From Ethanoligenens harbinense YUAN-3 (GTDB taxonomy: Bacteria; Bacillota; Clostridia; Oscillospirales; Ethanoligenentaceae), in assembly GCF_000178115.2 (NCBI RefSeq), contig NC_014828.1, positions 953,501-1,017,500 on the forward strand: DNA of 64,000 nucleotides. Reading direction: 5' to 3'. Below, one piece after another: positions 9,369 to 18,787 of the stretch. Under the pieces are notes generated by a model. That model was not told the DNA's origin. It ran no database searches and saw only the letters and a list, made by a program, of their open reading frames with translations. How positions within the stretch are numbered: the stretch's first letter is position 1; each line of letters opens with the position of its first letter. A program made the translations under genes and the position numbers.

Positions 9369-10325
9369 GGCGTTTTTCTTCATTTTATCACTGGCGCTGA
9401 CACCTATGATGCAGAAAACAACCGCATTGCGATGGCCATGAGCGACAGCACCACAAGCTATGTCTACGATACCAATGCGGCCATGAGCCGGATGCTTGTA
9501 TCCACGGACGAGAACGGGAACAAAACCTATTATATCTATAGCAGCGGGCTGATTGGTTCCTATGACTCAAGCAACAATTATGCCGTCTATCACTACGATT
9601 ACTGTGGCAGCACCACGGCATTAACAAACAGTAGCGGGCAAGTGCCCGACATCTACACATATGGCACTTATGGTAATCTGACAAGCCACACGGGCGTTTC
9701 TCCAACAGCATTTCTTTTCAACGGCCGCGATGGTGTACAGACCGATCCCAACGGCCTGTATTACATGCGGGCAAGATATTATTCGCCCACCCTGCTGCGG
9801 TTTGTGAACGCGGATGTGAAGAAGGGCAACATCCAGACCAGTGAAAGCTTAAACCGTTGCGCATATGCAAATGGAAATCCGATTAACGATATTGATCCGT
9901 TTGGAACGGACACTTGGTCAATTAGTCTAAGTGGAAGTGCCGAGTTATTCTGGTACGTATCTCTCTCTATTGGATTAGTTGAAGATGGCAATGGTCATGT
10001 GGCAATAATCGTTACTAATGCTGGAACATCAACGGATACTGCGTCTGCTGGACTTGTTGGGGCAGGTCTTTCCTTAGGAATACAGCATACAAATGCACCT
10101 GATATAAAAAACATATATGGAAAATCGTTGGATTTTGGAGGAGGTATAAAAGCTTTTGGTGGTGATTTTGTAATAATGAATGATGGAAATGGCGGTTATT
10201 ATTATGGAGAACAGGGTTCACTTGGATTCGGTGCGGGATTCGACTTTCATGTTGTAAATAGTTACACTACTCCATTATATACATTTCAAGATCCTAATGT
10301 TGGGCAAGGGAAGGCGCTAAAATGA
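9369..10325 (+). CDS. RHS core tip with variable C-terminal domain (5'-truncated)
   Basis: C-terminal portion of an RHS/YD-repeat polymorphic toxin-like protein. It begins inside a YD repeat (DTYDAENNRIAMA, TTSYVYD) directly at the IS21 border, so the large N-terminal shell is missing. The conserved RHS-associated core follows: FNGRDGVQTDPNGLYYMRAR, YYSPTLLRFVNAD, ending at the NPINDIDPFG junction near residue 178 of this fragment. Beyond it lies a 140-residue Gly/Ser-rich domain of unknown type (SISLSGSAELFWY to FQDPNVGQGKALK), the position normally held by the toxin. Its stop overlaps the next start as ATGA, typical of toxin-immunity coupling. The activity of the C-terminal domain is not recognised. 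Confidence 0.75.
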   Translation, partial: GVFLHFITGADTYDAENNRIAMAMSDSTTSYVYDTNAAMSRMLVSTDENGNKTYYIYSSGLIGSYDSSNNYAVYHYDYCGSTTALTNSSGQVPDIYTYGTYGNLTSHTGVSPTAFLFNGRDGVQTDPNGLYYMRARYYSPTLLRFVNADVKKGNIQTSESLNRCAYANGNPINDIDPFGTDTWSISLSGSAELFWYVSLSIGLVEDGNGHVAIIVTNAGTSTDTASAGLVGAGLSLGIQHTNAPDIKNIYGKSLDFGGGIKAFGGDFVIMNDGNGGYYYGEQGSLGFGAGFDFHVVNSYTTPLYTFQDPNVGQGKALK

Positions 10326-10826
10326 AGTTCTTACCAGCTTTAGAATTGGTGTTTGTTTTCATTGCTTTAATTAATCCAAATTCAGTAAATTATTCTAAAA
10401 ACGTATTTCCAAAGTACAATTTGGGTAATTATAAATATAACGGCATATGGGTTGATATACAAGATGATATATATCTTGGAAATCTTACAAAGGAGAGAGT
10501 TGATGAATATGATTCAAATGGTAATTATAAAAAATCATTTGCCTGTCAAACAGATGGATTTTTTGATTTTTACATATCCTCATTATGGAGTAGTTCTTCC
10601 GATAATTGCTCAATCTGCTTTTCAAAAAAACGAGAGCATTTATCAACTGGAAACAAATATTTGGTCAACTAAAATAGCACGGTTAGTCAATAGGCAAAAA
10701 ACAACAATGCTTGCAACTCCAGTTGCGTTTACCATTTGGAATGTGACAAAAGTAGTTCTGATCTTGGTTTTCATTGCGGTTATCGTTGCTTTGTTTATAA
10801 AGAAAAAATCTATCAGAAATGAATAG
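10322..10826 (+). pseudogene. Candidate RHS partner/immunity membrane protein, frameshifted
   Basis: Starts in an ATGA overlap with the RHS fragment. The first frame (10322-10672) opens with a hydrophobic segment (FLPALELVFVFIALI) and continues to TDGFFDF. If one T is dropped in the T-rich run near 10560-10572, it joins the second frame (FTYPHYGVVLPIIAQSAF and onwards), which ends in a transmembrane helix (VVLILVFIAVIVALFI) and KKKS at 10826. The combined protein would be about 165 residues with a helix at each end. Position right behind an RHS C-terminal domain suggests immunity, but no family is recognised. Confidence 0.5.
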
Positions 10827-10858
10827 CAATGCGAATGGTTATACTTTCATATAGGATT

Positions 10859-10944
10859 TCGACTAGCCACACCGGCAGCAGCAGTACAATTTTCCTGTTC
10901 AATGGCTGGGATGGTGTGCAGACCGACAGCAACGACCTATATTA
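10859..10944 (+). pseudogene. Left piece of second RHS core tip (interrupted by IS66)
   Basis: Reads TSHTGSSSTIFLFNGWDG and then VQTDSNDLY, the same RHS core segment as at 9690-9760 but a separate copy. It has no start of its own: it is an orphan tip placed behind the first cassette. IS66 copy 1 enters after the last two bases of a Tyr codon; the frame continues at 13375. Confidence 0.75.
10937..10944 (+). repeat. Target site duplication of IS66 copy 1
   Basis: CTATATTA here is repeated directly at 13375-13382 on the other side of the element. Eight bases is the normal IS66 duplication length. Confidence 0.95.
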
Positions 10945-11059
10945 GTAACCGTCAAGACCGCGCGCACCTTGTAAGCATGGTGTCGGGGAAGGTACAATGA
11001 ACTTCAAAAGGGTTCAAAACATGTAATGGAGTGTTTTGGACCAAATTGGAGTGAATAAA

Positions 11060-11419
11060 ATGGATACGCAAAAAATCGCGAGGGAGTTCCGGCTATCAGA
11101 GTGGGGCGAGGCGGTAAAGGAGCGAATAGCTGGCGGGCAGAGCGTGGACGCATTTTGCGAAGAAAAAAACATCAGCAAGGCCACCTATTACTACAGGCAG
11201 AAAAAAGTACGGGAAGCTGCCTGCATGGAGCTTATGGAGAAACAAAAGCGCGGAACCGGGCTTGTGCCGGACGGCTGGACGCAGCTTACGGAAGCAAAAT
11301 CTGTTACTGCCGGCGAAGGCACCCTAGACATTGAAATCGCCGGCTGCCATATCCTTGCAAATGCCCAAACCGACCTGGAATTGCTGGCGAGAGTCTGCCG
11401 CATCCTGAGATCGCTGTGA
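11060..11419 (+). CDS. tnpA: IS66 accessory protein TnpA
   Basis: Small helix-turn-helix accessory protein of IS66 elements, about 119 residues. The N-terminal half resembles the usual HTH (EFRLSEWGEAVKERIAGGQS, VDAFCEEKNISKATYYYRQK). ATG 11060 follows GGAGTGAATAAA; an upstream in-frame TTG at 11036 is less likely. The stop overlaps the tnpB start. Needed together with TnpB and TnpC for transposition in studied relatives. Confidence 0.85.
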   Translation: MDTQKIAREFRLSEWGEAVKERIAGGQSVDAFCEEKNISKATYYYRQKKVREAACMELMEKQKRGTGLVPDGWTQLTEAKSVTAGEGTLDIEIAGCHILANAQTDLELLARVCRILRSL

Positions 11420-11769
11420 TGCAGTTCGGAGAAAAACCTGTGTATCTTTGCTGTGGGTGCACGGATATGAGGAAATCGATCAACGGGCTAATGACGCTTG
11501 TGCAGCACAGTTTTTCTCTCGACCCTTTTGTCGACGCGCTGTTCGTGTTCTGCAACCGAAGCCGTGACCGCCTGAAAATACTGGAGTGGGACGGCGATGG
11601 CTTTTGGCTGTATTTCAAACGGCTGGAACGCGGACATTTCCGCTGGCCGTCGTCAGACGAGGAAACCACAATGACGCTGAACAGTGAGGAACTGTCTTGT
11701 CTGATCGATGGCGCAAGGCTGGAGAAAAAGCTTCGCCGCAGCGAAGTTCTTGAACACAATATTTCGTAA
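11416..11769 (+). CDS. tnpB: IS66 accessory protein TnpB
   Basis: A 117-residue IS66 Orf2-type protein with the conserved opening VYLCCGCTDMRKSINGL, the centre FVFCNRSRDRLKILEWDGDG and the RGHFRWP segment. It starts at GTG 11416 (or ATG 11419), overlapping the tnpA stop, so translation is coupled. The biochemical role in the family is poorly defined. Confidence 0.93.
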   Translation: MMQFGEKPVYLCCGCTDMRKSINGLMTLVQHSFSLDPFVDALFVFCNRSRDRLKILEWDGDGFWLYFKRLERGHFRWPSSDEETTMTLNSEELSCLIDGARLEKKLRRSEVLEHNIS

Positions 11770-11834
11770 CACATCGGGATACGAAAATGCCGTTTTTTCT
11801 TGATTCTATGCGGTTTTTCCGGTATAATTAGAGA

Positions 11835-13367
11835 ATGGAAAAACAAGAAAAAACAATTGAAATACCGCTTTCTGTTTACGAGAATTTTCTCAAACAGGCG
11901 GAGCAGATTGCCGAGCTAAAACAGCAGATTCAGTGGCTGATGGAGCAATTCCGCCTGGCCAAACGTAAGCAATTCGGCGCGTCCAGTGAACAGACGGACA
12001 ACGAACAATTATGTCTGTTTAACGAAGCAGAGCAAACCGCCGATTTGACCGTGCCAGAGCCGGAAACCACCGAGGTCAAGGCGCATTACCGCAGAAAGAC
12101 GCGCCTGACCACCGACAAGTTGCCGGAAGATTTACCTGTTGAGACCATTGAACACGAGCTGCCGATCGAGGCGCGTATCTGTCCGGACTGCGGTTGTCCT
12201 CTGCACAAAATGGGGGAAGACATCCGTGAGGAACTGAAAATCATCCCGGCAAAAGCCGTGATTGTACGCCATGTACGGCACGTCTATGCCTGCCGCCACT
12301 GCGAGGAGTCCTCTGATCGTGTGCCGATTGTCAAGGCGGAGATGCCAAAACCCGTCATCAAGGGAGGGTTCGCATCACCCGAATCCGTCGCCCATATCGC
12401 CGTGCAAAAATTTGTGATGGGCAGCCCGCTTTATCGGCAAGAGCAGGAGTGGGCGCAAAGCGGCATTCTGCTCTCACGTCAAACCATGTCCAACTGGCTC
12501 ATCAGAGCCTGTGAAGATTGGCTGGAGCCAATTTATCAGGAAATGAAGCGACAGCTATGCAATCATCAAGTCCTTCACGCAGACGAAACCACCCTTCAGG
12601 TGCTGCATGAGGACGGCAAGCCCGCCCAGAGTAAAAGTTACATGTGGCTTTATCGTACAAGCGGCGAGGCTAAGCGCCAGATTGTGCTGTATGACTACCA
12701 GCGGGATCGAAAGCATATCCGTCCGAAAGACTTCTTAGAGGATTTTTCAGGTTTTCTCCATGCAGATGGTTATGACGGATACCACAAGCTGCCTGACCGA
12801 ATCACCGTGGTGGGCTGTTGGGCGCATCTGCGTCGGAAATTTGACGAAGCGCTGCAAACACTGCCGAAGGATAAACGGAAATCGTCTGACGCCGCAAAGG
12901 GGATTGCTTACTGTGACAGGCTGTTTCATTTGGAGAAACAGTTCACTTTGCTGACCCCGGAAGATCGTTTGAAGGAACGCGAACAGCAAAGTAAACCGGT
13001 GGTTGAGGCGTTCTACGCCTGGGTCGGATCGCTCCGGGAACTGCCTAAAACCCTGATGGGTAAAGCAATCCATTATGCACAGTCACAGCGCATGTATCTT
13101 GTGCGGTATCTGTTGGACGGACGGCTGGAAATCAGTAACAATCGCGCGGAAAACGCCATTCGACCTTTTGTAATGGGACGGAAGAACTGGCTGTTTTCCA
13201 ACACGCCAAACGGTGCAAAAGCCAGCGCAATCTATTACAGCTTGATCGTCTCTGCCAGGGAGAATGGTCTTGTGCCTTTTGAGTACCTCACAAAGATTTT
13301 CACCGAAGCGCCCAATGGCGCGGATGTTGAAAACCTCATGCCTTGGGGGGCGTGCCCGTTGATTTGA
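11835..13367 (+). CDS. tnpC: IS66 transposase TnpC
   Basis: DDE transposase of 510 residues, full length for the family. It has an N-terminal coiled coil (YENFLKQAEQIAELKQQIQW), a zinc-ribbon CPDCGCPL with CRHCEE, the catalytic region LHADETTLQVL (first D), FLHADGYDGYHKL and WAHLRRKF (second D region), and the final glutamate in NNRAENAIRPF. It ends 7 bases before the right inverted repeat terminus. Intact and presumably active. Confidence 0.95.
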   Translation: MEKQEKTIEIPLSVYENFLKQAEQIAELKQQIQWLMEQFRLAKRKQFGASSEQTDNEQLCLFNEAEQTADLTVPEPETTEVKAHYRRKTRLTTDKLPEDLPVETIEHELPIEARICPDCGCPLHKMGEDIREELKIIPAKAVIVRHVRHVYACRHCEESSDRVPIVKAEMPKPVIKGGFASPESVAHIAVQKFVMGSPLYRQEQEWAQSGILLSRQTMSNWLIRACEDWLEPIYQEMKRQLCNHQVLHADETTLQVLHEDGKPAQSKSYMWLYRTSGEAKRQIVLYDYQRDRKHIRPKDFLEDFSGFLHADGYDGYHKLPDRITVVGCWAHLRRKFDEALQTLPKDKRKSSDAAKGIAYCDRLFHLEKQFTLLTPEDRLKEREQQSKPVVEAFYAWVGSLRELPKTLMGKAIHYAQSQRMYLVRYLLDGRLEISNNRAENAIRPFVMGRKNWLFSNTPNGAKASAIYYSLIVSARENGLVPFEYLTKIFTEAPNGADVENLMPWGACPLI

Positions 13368-13374
13368 CGGTTAC

Positions 13375-14062
13375 CTATATTACATGCTGGCGCGGTATTA
13401 TTCCACTACGCTGAAACGGTTTGTGAATGCGGATGTGAAGAAGGGTAACATCCAGACCAGTGAAAGCTTAAACCGTTATGCCTATGTGAACGGAAATCCG
13501 GTAAACCTGATCGACCCGTTTGGAAGAAGCTCGGAGCCTGGAATAGACTACAATGCCATAGCGCAAAATGCCATCCAAAATATTTCAGTCCCACGACTCT
13601 ATATGGATAGTTTGTCCCAAACCATCGATAATAGCTTGAACGATGCTTTTAATCAAGCTAATGAATTAAAGGCGGCATGGGCAAATACAACATTTACAAT
13701 GACGCAAGTCAATTTCATGCTCATGTTCACCACTCCTGATTTGGCACAGGGACTCGGTGAGGAAAATGAAATTGAAGTTGCTGCTGAGAGGGCATGCAGT
13801 GTTTCAAAATACAAAGATATTACTGCATCAGGCAGTCGCTATACTAATATATTAACTGATGTTACAAAATCAGATTTTGAAAATAATCTATCGGAAAATG
13901 GTTGGTCAAAATCAATAAGCCAAGACGGAAAAACAACAATCATGCAAAAAACGGCTCAAAATACGTTTTAAGAGATAATGCAAAATCCACTGGGGGCCAA
14001 CTGCCGATTATTATCCCAAAGGAAGTTCAAGAATCAAAATAAAAATTCGACCGGGGAATTAA
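13375..14062 (+). pseudogene. Right piece of second RHS cassette: core tip plus C-terminal toxin-like domain, frameshifted
   Basis: Continues the interrupted RHS core (LYYMLARYYSTTLKRFVNAD, NLIDPFG) into a different C-terminal domain of about 190 residues. As written, the frame ends at 13971 (QNTF). Adding one A to the six-A run at 13946-13951 gives KNGSKYVLRDNAKSTGG. A second one-base correction in the G run near 13992-13996 gives PTADYYPKGSSRIKIKIRPGN, stopping at 14062. That ending looks like a real domain end, so the coding sequence was longer before two single-base losses. The toxin family is not recognised with certainty. The presumed immunity gene starts 7 bases later. Confidence 0.7.
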
Positions 14063-14068
14063 TGACAA

Positions 14069-14680
14069 ATGAATCTGGAAGAATTGTTTTTAAAGGGAAT
14101 GCGAGAATATTCCAAAATGATTGACTTGTTAGGTAAAATATTTTACTTAGAACGTGAATTACCCGAACAAGTATTTCAATCTGGTTACCAGAGATACTTT
14201 TTTGAGGAGTTTGATTGGGCCACAAGCAGTGAGTTTTGGGGATTTATTCAGACATTGTCAAAAGAAACAAGCGATAATTATATTTTCACAGCAGTATTAA
14301 ATCTTGATTCGATTAGTTATCAATTTGAAGAGTTCGGACACTTCGGCTCTGAAATTTTGCCGGTTGATTTGACTGGTAATGATTATTTTGAATTTCTTGA
14401 TTTAGGTCCGAAGGGGAATAATGCTGATTCAATTTTAAGTAATTCGAACATTATCGTTTGGGCGTCTCCATCAATGAAATGGGGCATATTTGGTGAAAGA
14501 GCATACGGGACTTGTATATTGGCATTCAGTAACGATTTTAAAGCTACTCAATCAATTAGGTGCTTGAAATCATGGAAATCGGTCAATCAGGCAATTGATA
14601 TGTGGATTCCACTTAATTTCAGAAATTGTATAGTGCCAAATGAAATCATCAATTCATTCAGAAAAAATTATTCGTTTTAA
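14069..14680 (+). CDS. Candidate immunity protein for RHS cassette 2
   Basis: An intact 203-residue acidic soluble protein directly behind the RHS C-terminal domain (7 bases after the restored stop at 14062). It is rich in aromatic and acidic residues (YFFEEFDWATSSEFWGF, NDYFEFLDLG), typical of cytoplasmic immunity proteins. No signal peptide or membrane segment is present. GGGG lies 12 bases upstream of ATG 14069. The function is inferred from position only; no named immunity family is claimed. Confidence 0.55.
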   Translation: MNLEELFLKGMREYSKMIDLLGKIFYLERELPEQVFQSGYQRYFFEEFDWATSSEFWGFIQTLSKETSDNYIFTAVLNLDSISYQFEEFGHFGSEILPVDLTGNDYFEFLDLGPKGNNADSILSNSNIIVWASPSMKWGIFGERAYGTCILAFSNDFKATQSIRCLKSWKSVNQAIDMWIPLNFRNCIVPNEIINSFRKNYSF

Positions 14681-15077
14681 CATTCTACTCACTCGGACGA
14701 GAAGGAAATGAATTATACATTCGATGCTTTTATCCATATGTAGGGCACTGTGGATTATAGAATGATCATATTGTTTTAACCAAGTTCGACCCAAATGGGT
14801 ACTGCCGAGAATTTTTCACAAATAGACAAGATTATCTACTTGACTTCTTTGACTTGTTTTAATTGCATAAGAGGTGATAACATTGAAAACCTATGATTTT
14901 AAGGATGTTAATGAAATCGTCAAAAAGTAATATTGAAGATATATAAATTGTCAAATATGAGTGCGTTTTTATCTAAGGAACATATTTGGCCTGAATACCG
15001 CAGGAAACATTTCAAGCGCAAGCTACAGCGCCTACTACACGGACTATTGTGAAGCGCCTTGATTATCAAGCTTTGAG
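14681..15077. other. Degenerate stretch, probably decayed immunity-type genes
   Basis: No intact gene. One frame near 14770-14862 reads DHIVLTKFDPNGYCREFFTN and then LLDFFDLF before a stop, like the end of a small cytoplasmic protein. A start with a good ribosome site (AGAGGTGATAAC then TTG, 14883) opens KTYDFKDVNEIVKK but stops at once. These look like leftovers of further cassette genes. Confidence 0.4.
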
Positions 15078-17029
15078 ATGATTGCAATGAACTATTCAAT
15101 TTATACATTTGTTTTATGCCAATTCGGAAATGAAAATTTGAAACTTTATGTAATGTGTGCCTCTGTTTTGTGGCTTTTTTTTGCTTCTTTTCTTGCAAGA
15201 AAGCTTGGCTGCTTAAAGAAAGTATTGATTTGCACAATTATTACCTATCAAATTATTTATATTGTTTGGCGGGCTATATTTACTCTCCCAATTCACTATG
15301 GCATTCCCAATGCTATTTGTGGTATCGTTCTTTTAATTGCAGAAGTACTGGACATGTGGAAACTAGTGATCTTTAACTTGCTTTTTTATGAACCTTACAG
15401 TAATTCTTTGGCCCCAATTAGCAAGCCCAAAAGACTACCTTCAGTAGATGTTTTTGTGCTGACTTACGATGAGCCAATAGACATAATAAAAAAACCTTGA
15501 CTGCTTGTAAAAACCTTAGCTATCCACGCCAGTTATTAAATATTTATCTCTGTGATGATGGAAAACGAGAAGAGATGCGGTTGCTGTGTGTGAGATTAAA
15601 TGTACATTATGTGACACGAAAAAATCTTTCATTTGCAAAAGCCGGAAATCTTAACAATGCGTTGAGACAAGGAAGCGGTGAGCTGGTAGCCATTTTTGAT
15701 GCCGATATGATACCGAAGTCCAACTTTTTAGAAGAAATGGTTGGATATTTTGTTGATGTGAAAATGGGATTTGTACAGGCGCCGCAAGCGTTTTACAATC
15801 CGGATCCGTTTCAGTATAATTTCAAATTTTACAATCAGATTCCCAATGAATTGGATTTTTTTATGCGAGACATTCAGAGGGGTCGTGGTTGCCACAACGC
15901 CGTACTGCATGTAGGACCAAATGCCGTTTTTAGACGTTGCGCGATTGATGAAATTGGTGGAATTCCTACCGACTCTCTTACCGAAGATACGGCCACAGGA
16001 ATGCTTATTCAAGCTAAGGGATATAAAAGTGTCTTTGTTACCAAGGTATTGGCCACTGGGCTGTCAGCTGAAAGTTTTAAAAATCTTCTCAAGCAACGTG
16101 AGCGTTGGTGCAGAGGAAATATTCAGGTACTTAAAAAGTGGAACCCTCTGACCATTAAGGGGTTAAATACTCTACAACGGATTCTATATTTTGATGGACT
16201 GATTTATTGGTTTTTTGGGATACAAAAGATGATATTCATCATTTGCCCATTGCTTTACTTGTTTTTTGGATTTACAATTCTAAACACCAACCTTATAGAT
16301 TTATTGCTTCTATGGATTCCGTCGTTTACTGCCAGTGTATTATCTTTTCACACATTAGGCTCCAAGAATCGAAATTTTATATGGTCCCATATTTATGAAG
16401 TGGCACTGGCCCCATATCTATCGGCAATTTCTCTATTTGAACTTATCAGTAGTGAATCTATTCCGTTTCGGGTTACTCCCAAAAAAGTGAACTTGGAAAA
16501 GGTCAAATTTTCTTGGGGAGCCGCGCTCCCACATATTATACTACTCTCCCTTACAATTATGGGATGGTGCAATGTATTTTTTCAGCTTCGGAATGGCATA
16601 GAGCCCTATGCAATTTGTACATCTATAATAATTAATTTAGTATGGTCATTATATAACGCGTTTGCATTCACAGTCACTATTTTGGCTTGTTTTGAAAGGC
16701 CGCGTTTTAGGAAAAGTGAACGAATATCTACGAATGCGGATGTTGTCCTTTTTAATTCGAAGTATTCTTCTTCCACCTGCGGTACGTTGATCGATATATC
16801 TGAATGCGGTATGCTAATACAATATGGATTGCAAGATTTAGGAAAAGGGGATGAGGTCCTGATTGATTTCCGAGGTATAAAAAAAATTCCTGCACAAGTT
16901 GTACGGTTGAAGATGCTCACAAGTGGAGAAAGCGAGTTGGGAGTCAAATTCAATGGATTGTCTGAGTGTCAATACGAAGATATTGTAAAATATATGGCAA
17001 ATCAGGCGCAAGGATATCATGTGGTTTAG
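15078..17029 (+). pseudogene. Cellulose synthase-like glycosyltransferase (BcsA type), frameshifted
   Basis: Membrane family-2 glycosyltransferase with a C-terminal PilZ domain, split by one missing A in the run 15488-15494. Frame 1 (15078-15500) has N-terminal membrane helices and the first aspartate motif VDVFVLTYDEP. Frame 2 (to 17029) has YLCDDGKR, FDADMIP, TEDTA and QRERWCRG, the D,D,D,Q-x-x-R-W signature of processive synthases. Further membrane helices and a PilZ-like c-di-GMP-binding segment (TLIDISECGMLI) follow. With eight A residues, frame 1 joins frame 2 as IIKKTLTACKNL. It would polymerise a beta-glucan from UDP-sugar. The GH8 gene behind it supports cellulose or a similar exopolysaccharide. 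Confidence 0.85.
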
Positions 17030-17123
17030 GGCAAAAAATGCTTTCTCATGATAATGGATTTGAAATAAGTTGTGGTAACTATTTGAATATTGTTTGAGAA
17101 GAATATTTTATAGGAGAAATTCG

Positions 17124-18190
17124 ATGTATATGAGTACTTGTTTTAGATACAACAAAAGAAAATTATTGGCTGTGTTAAGTGTTGTTTTTGCAACAATTGC
17201 CATTTTTACTGCCGGTTATTTTGGCGGAGAGCACCATGTGTGTAATATCCAACAGATCACGTCCACATATCGAAACTGGAAAATGGCTTATCTACGCGCT
17301 GCGAACAGCCAAATGTCTCGCGTGATTGATCCAGAAATGGGCAACGTTACTGTCAGTGAGGGGATTGGATATGGAATGTTGTTTAGTGTCGCTCAGGATG
17401 ATCCCTCCGTATTTAAATGTCTGTGGAAATATGCACAATATTATATGGATGATAATGGCTTAATGAACTGGAAAATAGATGCTGATGGAAATGTAATAGG
17501 TACTGGAGCAGCATCAGATGCCGACGAAGACATGGCTTATGCTTTGCTGCTAGCATCAAAAAAGTGGAAAAACCCTAGTTATCTAAAGAATGCACAGACT
17601 TTAGTAAAAAGCATACAGATGCACGAAATAGATAGCAGGTATGTCCTTCTTCCTGGTGACAAATGGAGAGTAAATCCTCCTCTCAATCCGTCTTACATTT
17701 CTCCCCAATATTATAAAGTGTTTGAAAAATTTGACTATACATTCTGGGATAAAGTATATAACGTTAATTTCGAAATTTTAATAAGCTCAGCCGACAGGCA
17801 AACTGGCTTGTTTCCAGACTGGATTAACTATGATAGATCTTTAAATTCTGATAATTCTAATTATGGCTATGACGCTATCCGAGTACCCATTCGCCTGCTA
17901 TATACATACCAGGCTGAAAAAGATTCTCAGTCCGCAACTCTTCTTGCCAAAATATATAACTACGTATCAAATAAATCATCACTTGTTGCGGGATATTCTC
18001 TTAATGGAAACCCATTAGTGCGGTATTTAAATACTTCGTACCTTGCTTCTTATGCTGCTGTCGCTTCATACAATAATCAAACTGCATTTATACGAAAATG
18101 CTGGAAAAATTAGAGGGTTCACAAAATGACAGTTATTATGGAACTTCATTAAAATTATGGGTATTGCTTATTCTGGCAAAGTATATTTAA
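17124..18190 (+). pseudogene. GH8 endoglucanase (BcsZ-like), frameshifted near its end
   Basis: Membrane-anchored or secreted family-8 endo-beta-glucanase. An N-terminal hydrophobic segment (LLAVLSVVFATIAIFTAGYF) acts as signal or anchor. The catalytic acid motif SEGIGYGM and the base region DADEDMAYALLLA are present. ATG 17124 follows AGGAGAAATTCG. The frame stops early at 18113; one extra A in the run 18095-18098 restores KMLEKLEGSQNDSYYGTSLK and LWVLLILAKYI to 18190, a normal GH8 ending. Because only the last 25 residues are affected, some activity might remain. Cellulose-synthase operons usually carry such an enzyme to trim the polymer. Confidence 0.85.
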
Positions 18191-18457
18191 AGTCTCCGAT
18201 ATTTATTGTAGGCATAAGTCTTAATGCAATATATTCATTCATTTATTCGGTTACTTTTACTTATATTATATATATTTAAAGTGAAATGCAACAAAATTAT
18301 CCCCTGGTGTACTGTTGAGCCTAAGAATATGAGAAAAAGCCTAATTTAAATCTATTTTCCATGTTGTAGGTAAAGAGATGATTCCGAACTGAATCACTAC
18401 CGGATACAACCGTAAATTCAACTTGCGGTTAAGCCCCTAATTTTAAAATCATCGCTT

Positions 18458-18600
18458 TCATTTCTTTAATATCTTGATTAGAATATACACCGCTGTCGCA
18501 TCGTCGGTTACATTACCACTACTGGCAACTAAATATCCGCGCGCCCATATGTGTTGCCACACCCATATATGTATTTATTTTCCATTTGGCGCAAATATCA
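18458..18600 (-). pseudogene. C-terminal remnant of an IS200/IS605 TnpA
   Basis: On the minus strand, a frame ending at 18458 reads WQHIWARGYLVASSGNVTDD and then AVYILIKILKK. This is the last part of the small Y1 transposase of IS200-type elements. The HUH and tyrosine region upstream is not recoverable. The 18191-18457 stretch beside it is AT-rich and shows no gene. Confidence 0.55.
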
Positions 18601-18787
18601 GGCTAATGGTACATAGACACGCTCTAAGTAGCATGAGAAAATGGACTCGAAAAACTCTCAAGAGTTTGTCAAGTAAAGACTAAAAACTCCAAAGAGACCA
18701 CTCTCATGGGAGCATGGAAAACAACACACGGCTACCAACCCCCAAACATTTGGATTCCGCGTTCTGAATGCATCAAGTCCCTTTAAT

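Larger units (their letters stand above)
10945..13374 (+). mobile_element. IS66-family insertion sequence, copy 1
   Basis: A 2430-bp element with terminal inverted repeats beginning GTAACCGTCAA and ending TTGACGGTTAC, flanked by a perfect 8-bp target duplication. It carries three collinear genes, tnpA, tnpB and tnpC, all intact. It is inserted in the RHS core of the second cassette. A second copy at 19231-21660 has the same length and identical encoded proteins. Confidence 0.96.

Noticed and set aside
7211-9377. Target duplication for IS21
   Set aside because: Bases outside the inverted repeats (cgcca and cggcg) do not form a direct repeat.
14969-15060. Third RHS core tip near NTAGNISSASYSAYYTDY
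   Set aside because: The peptide lacks RHS core motifs (FNGxDG, DPFG) and more resembles a surface-protein scrap.
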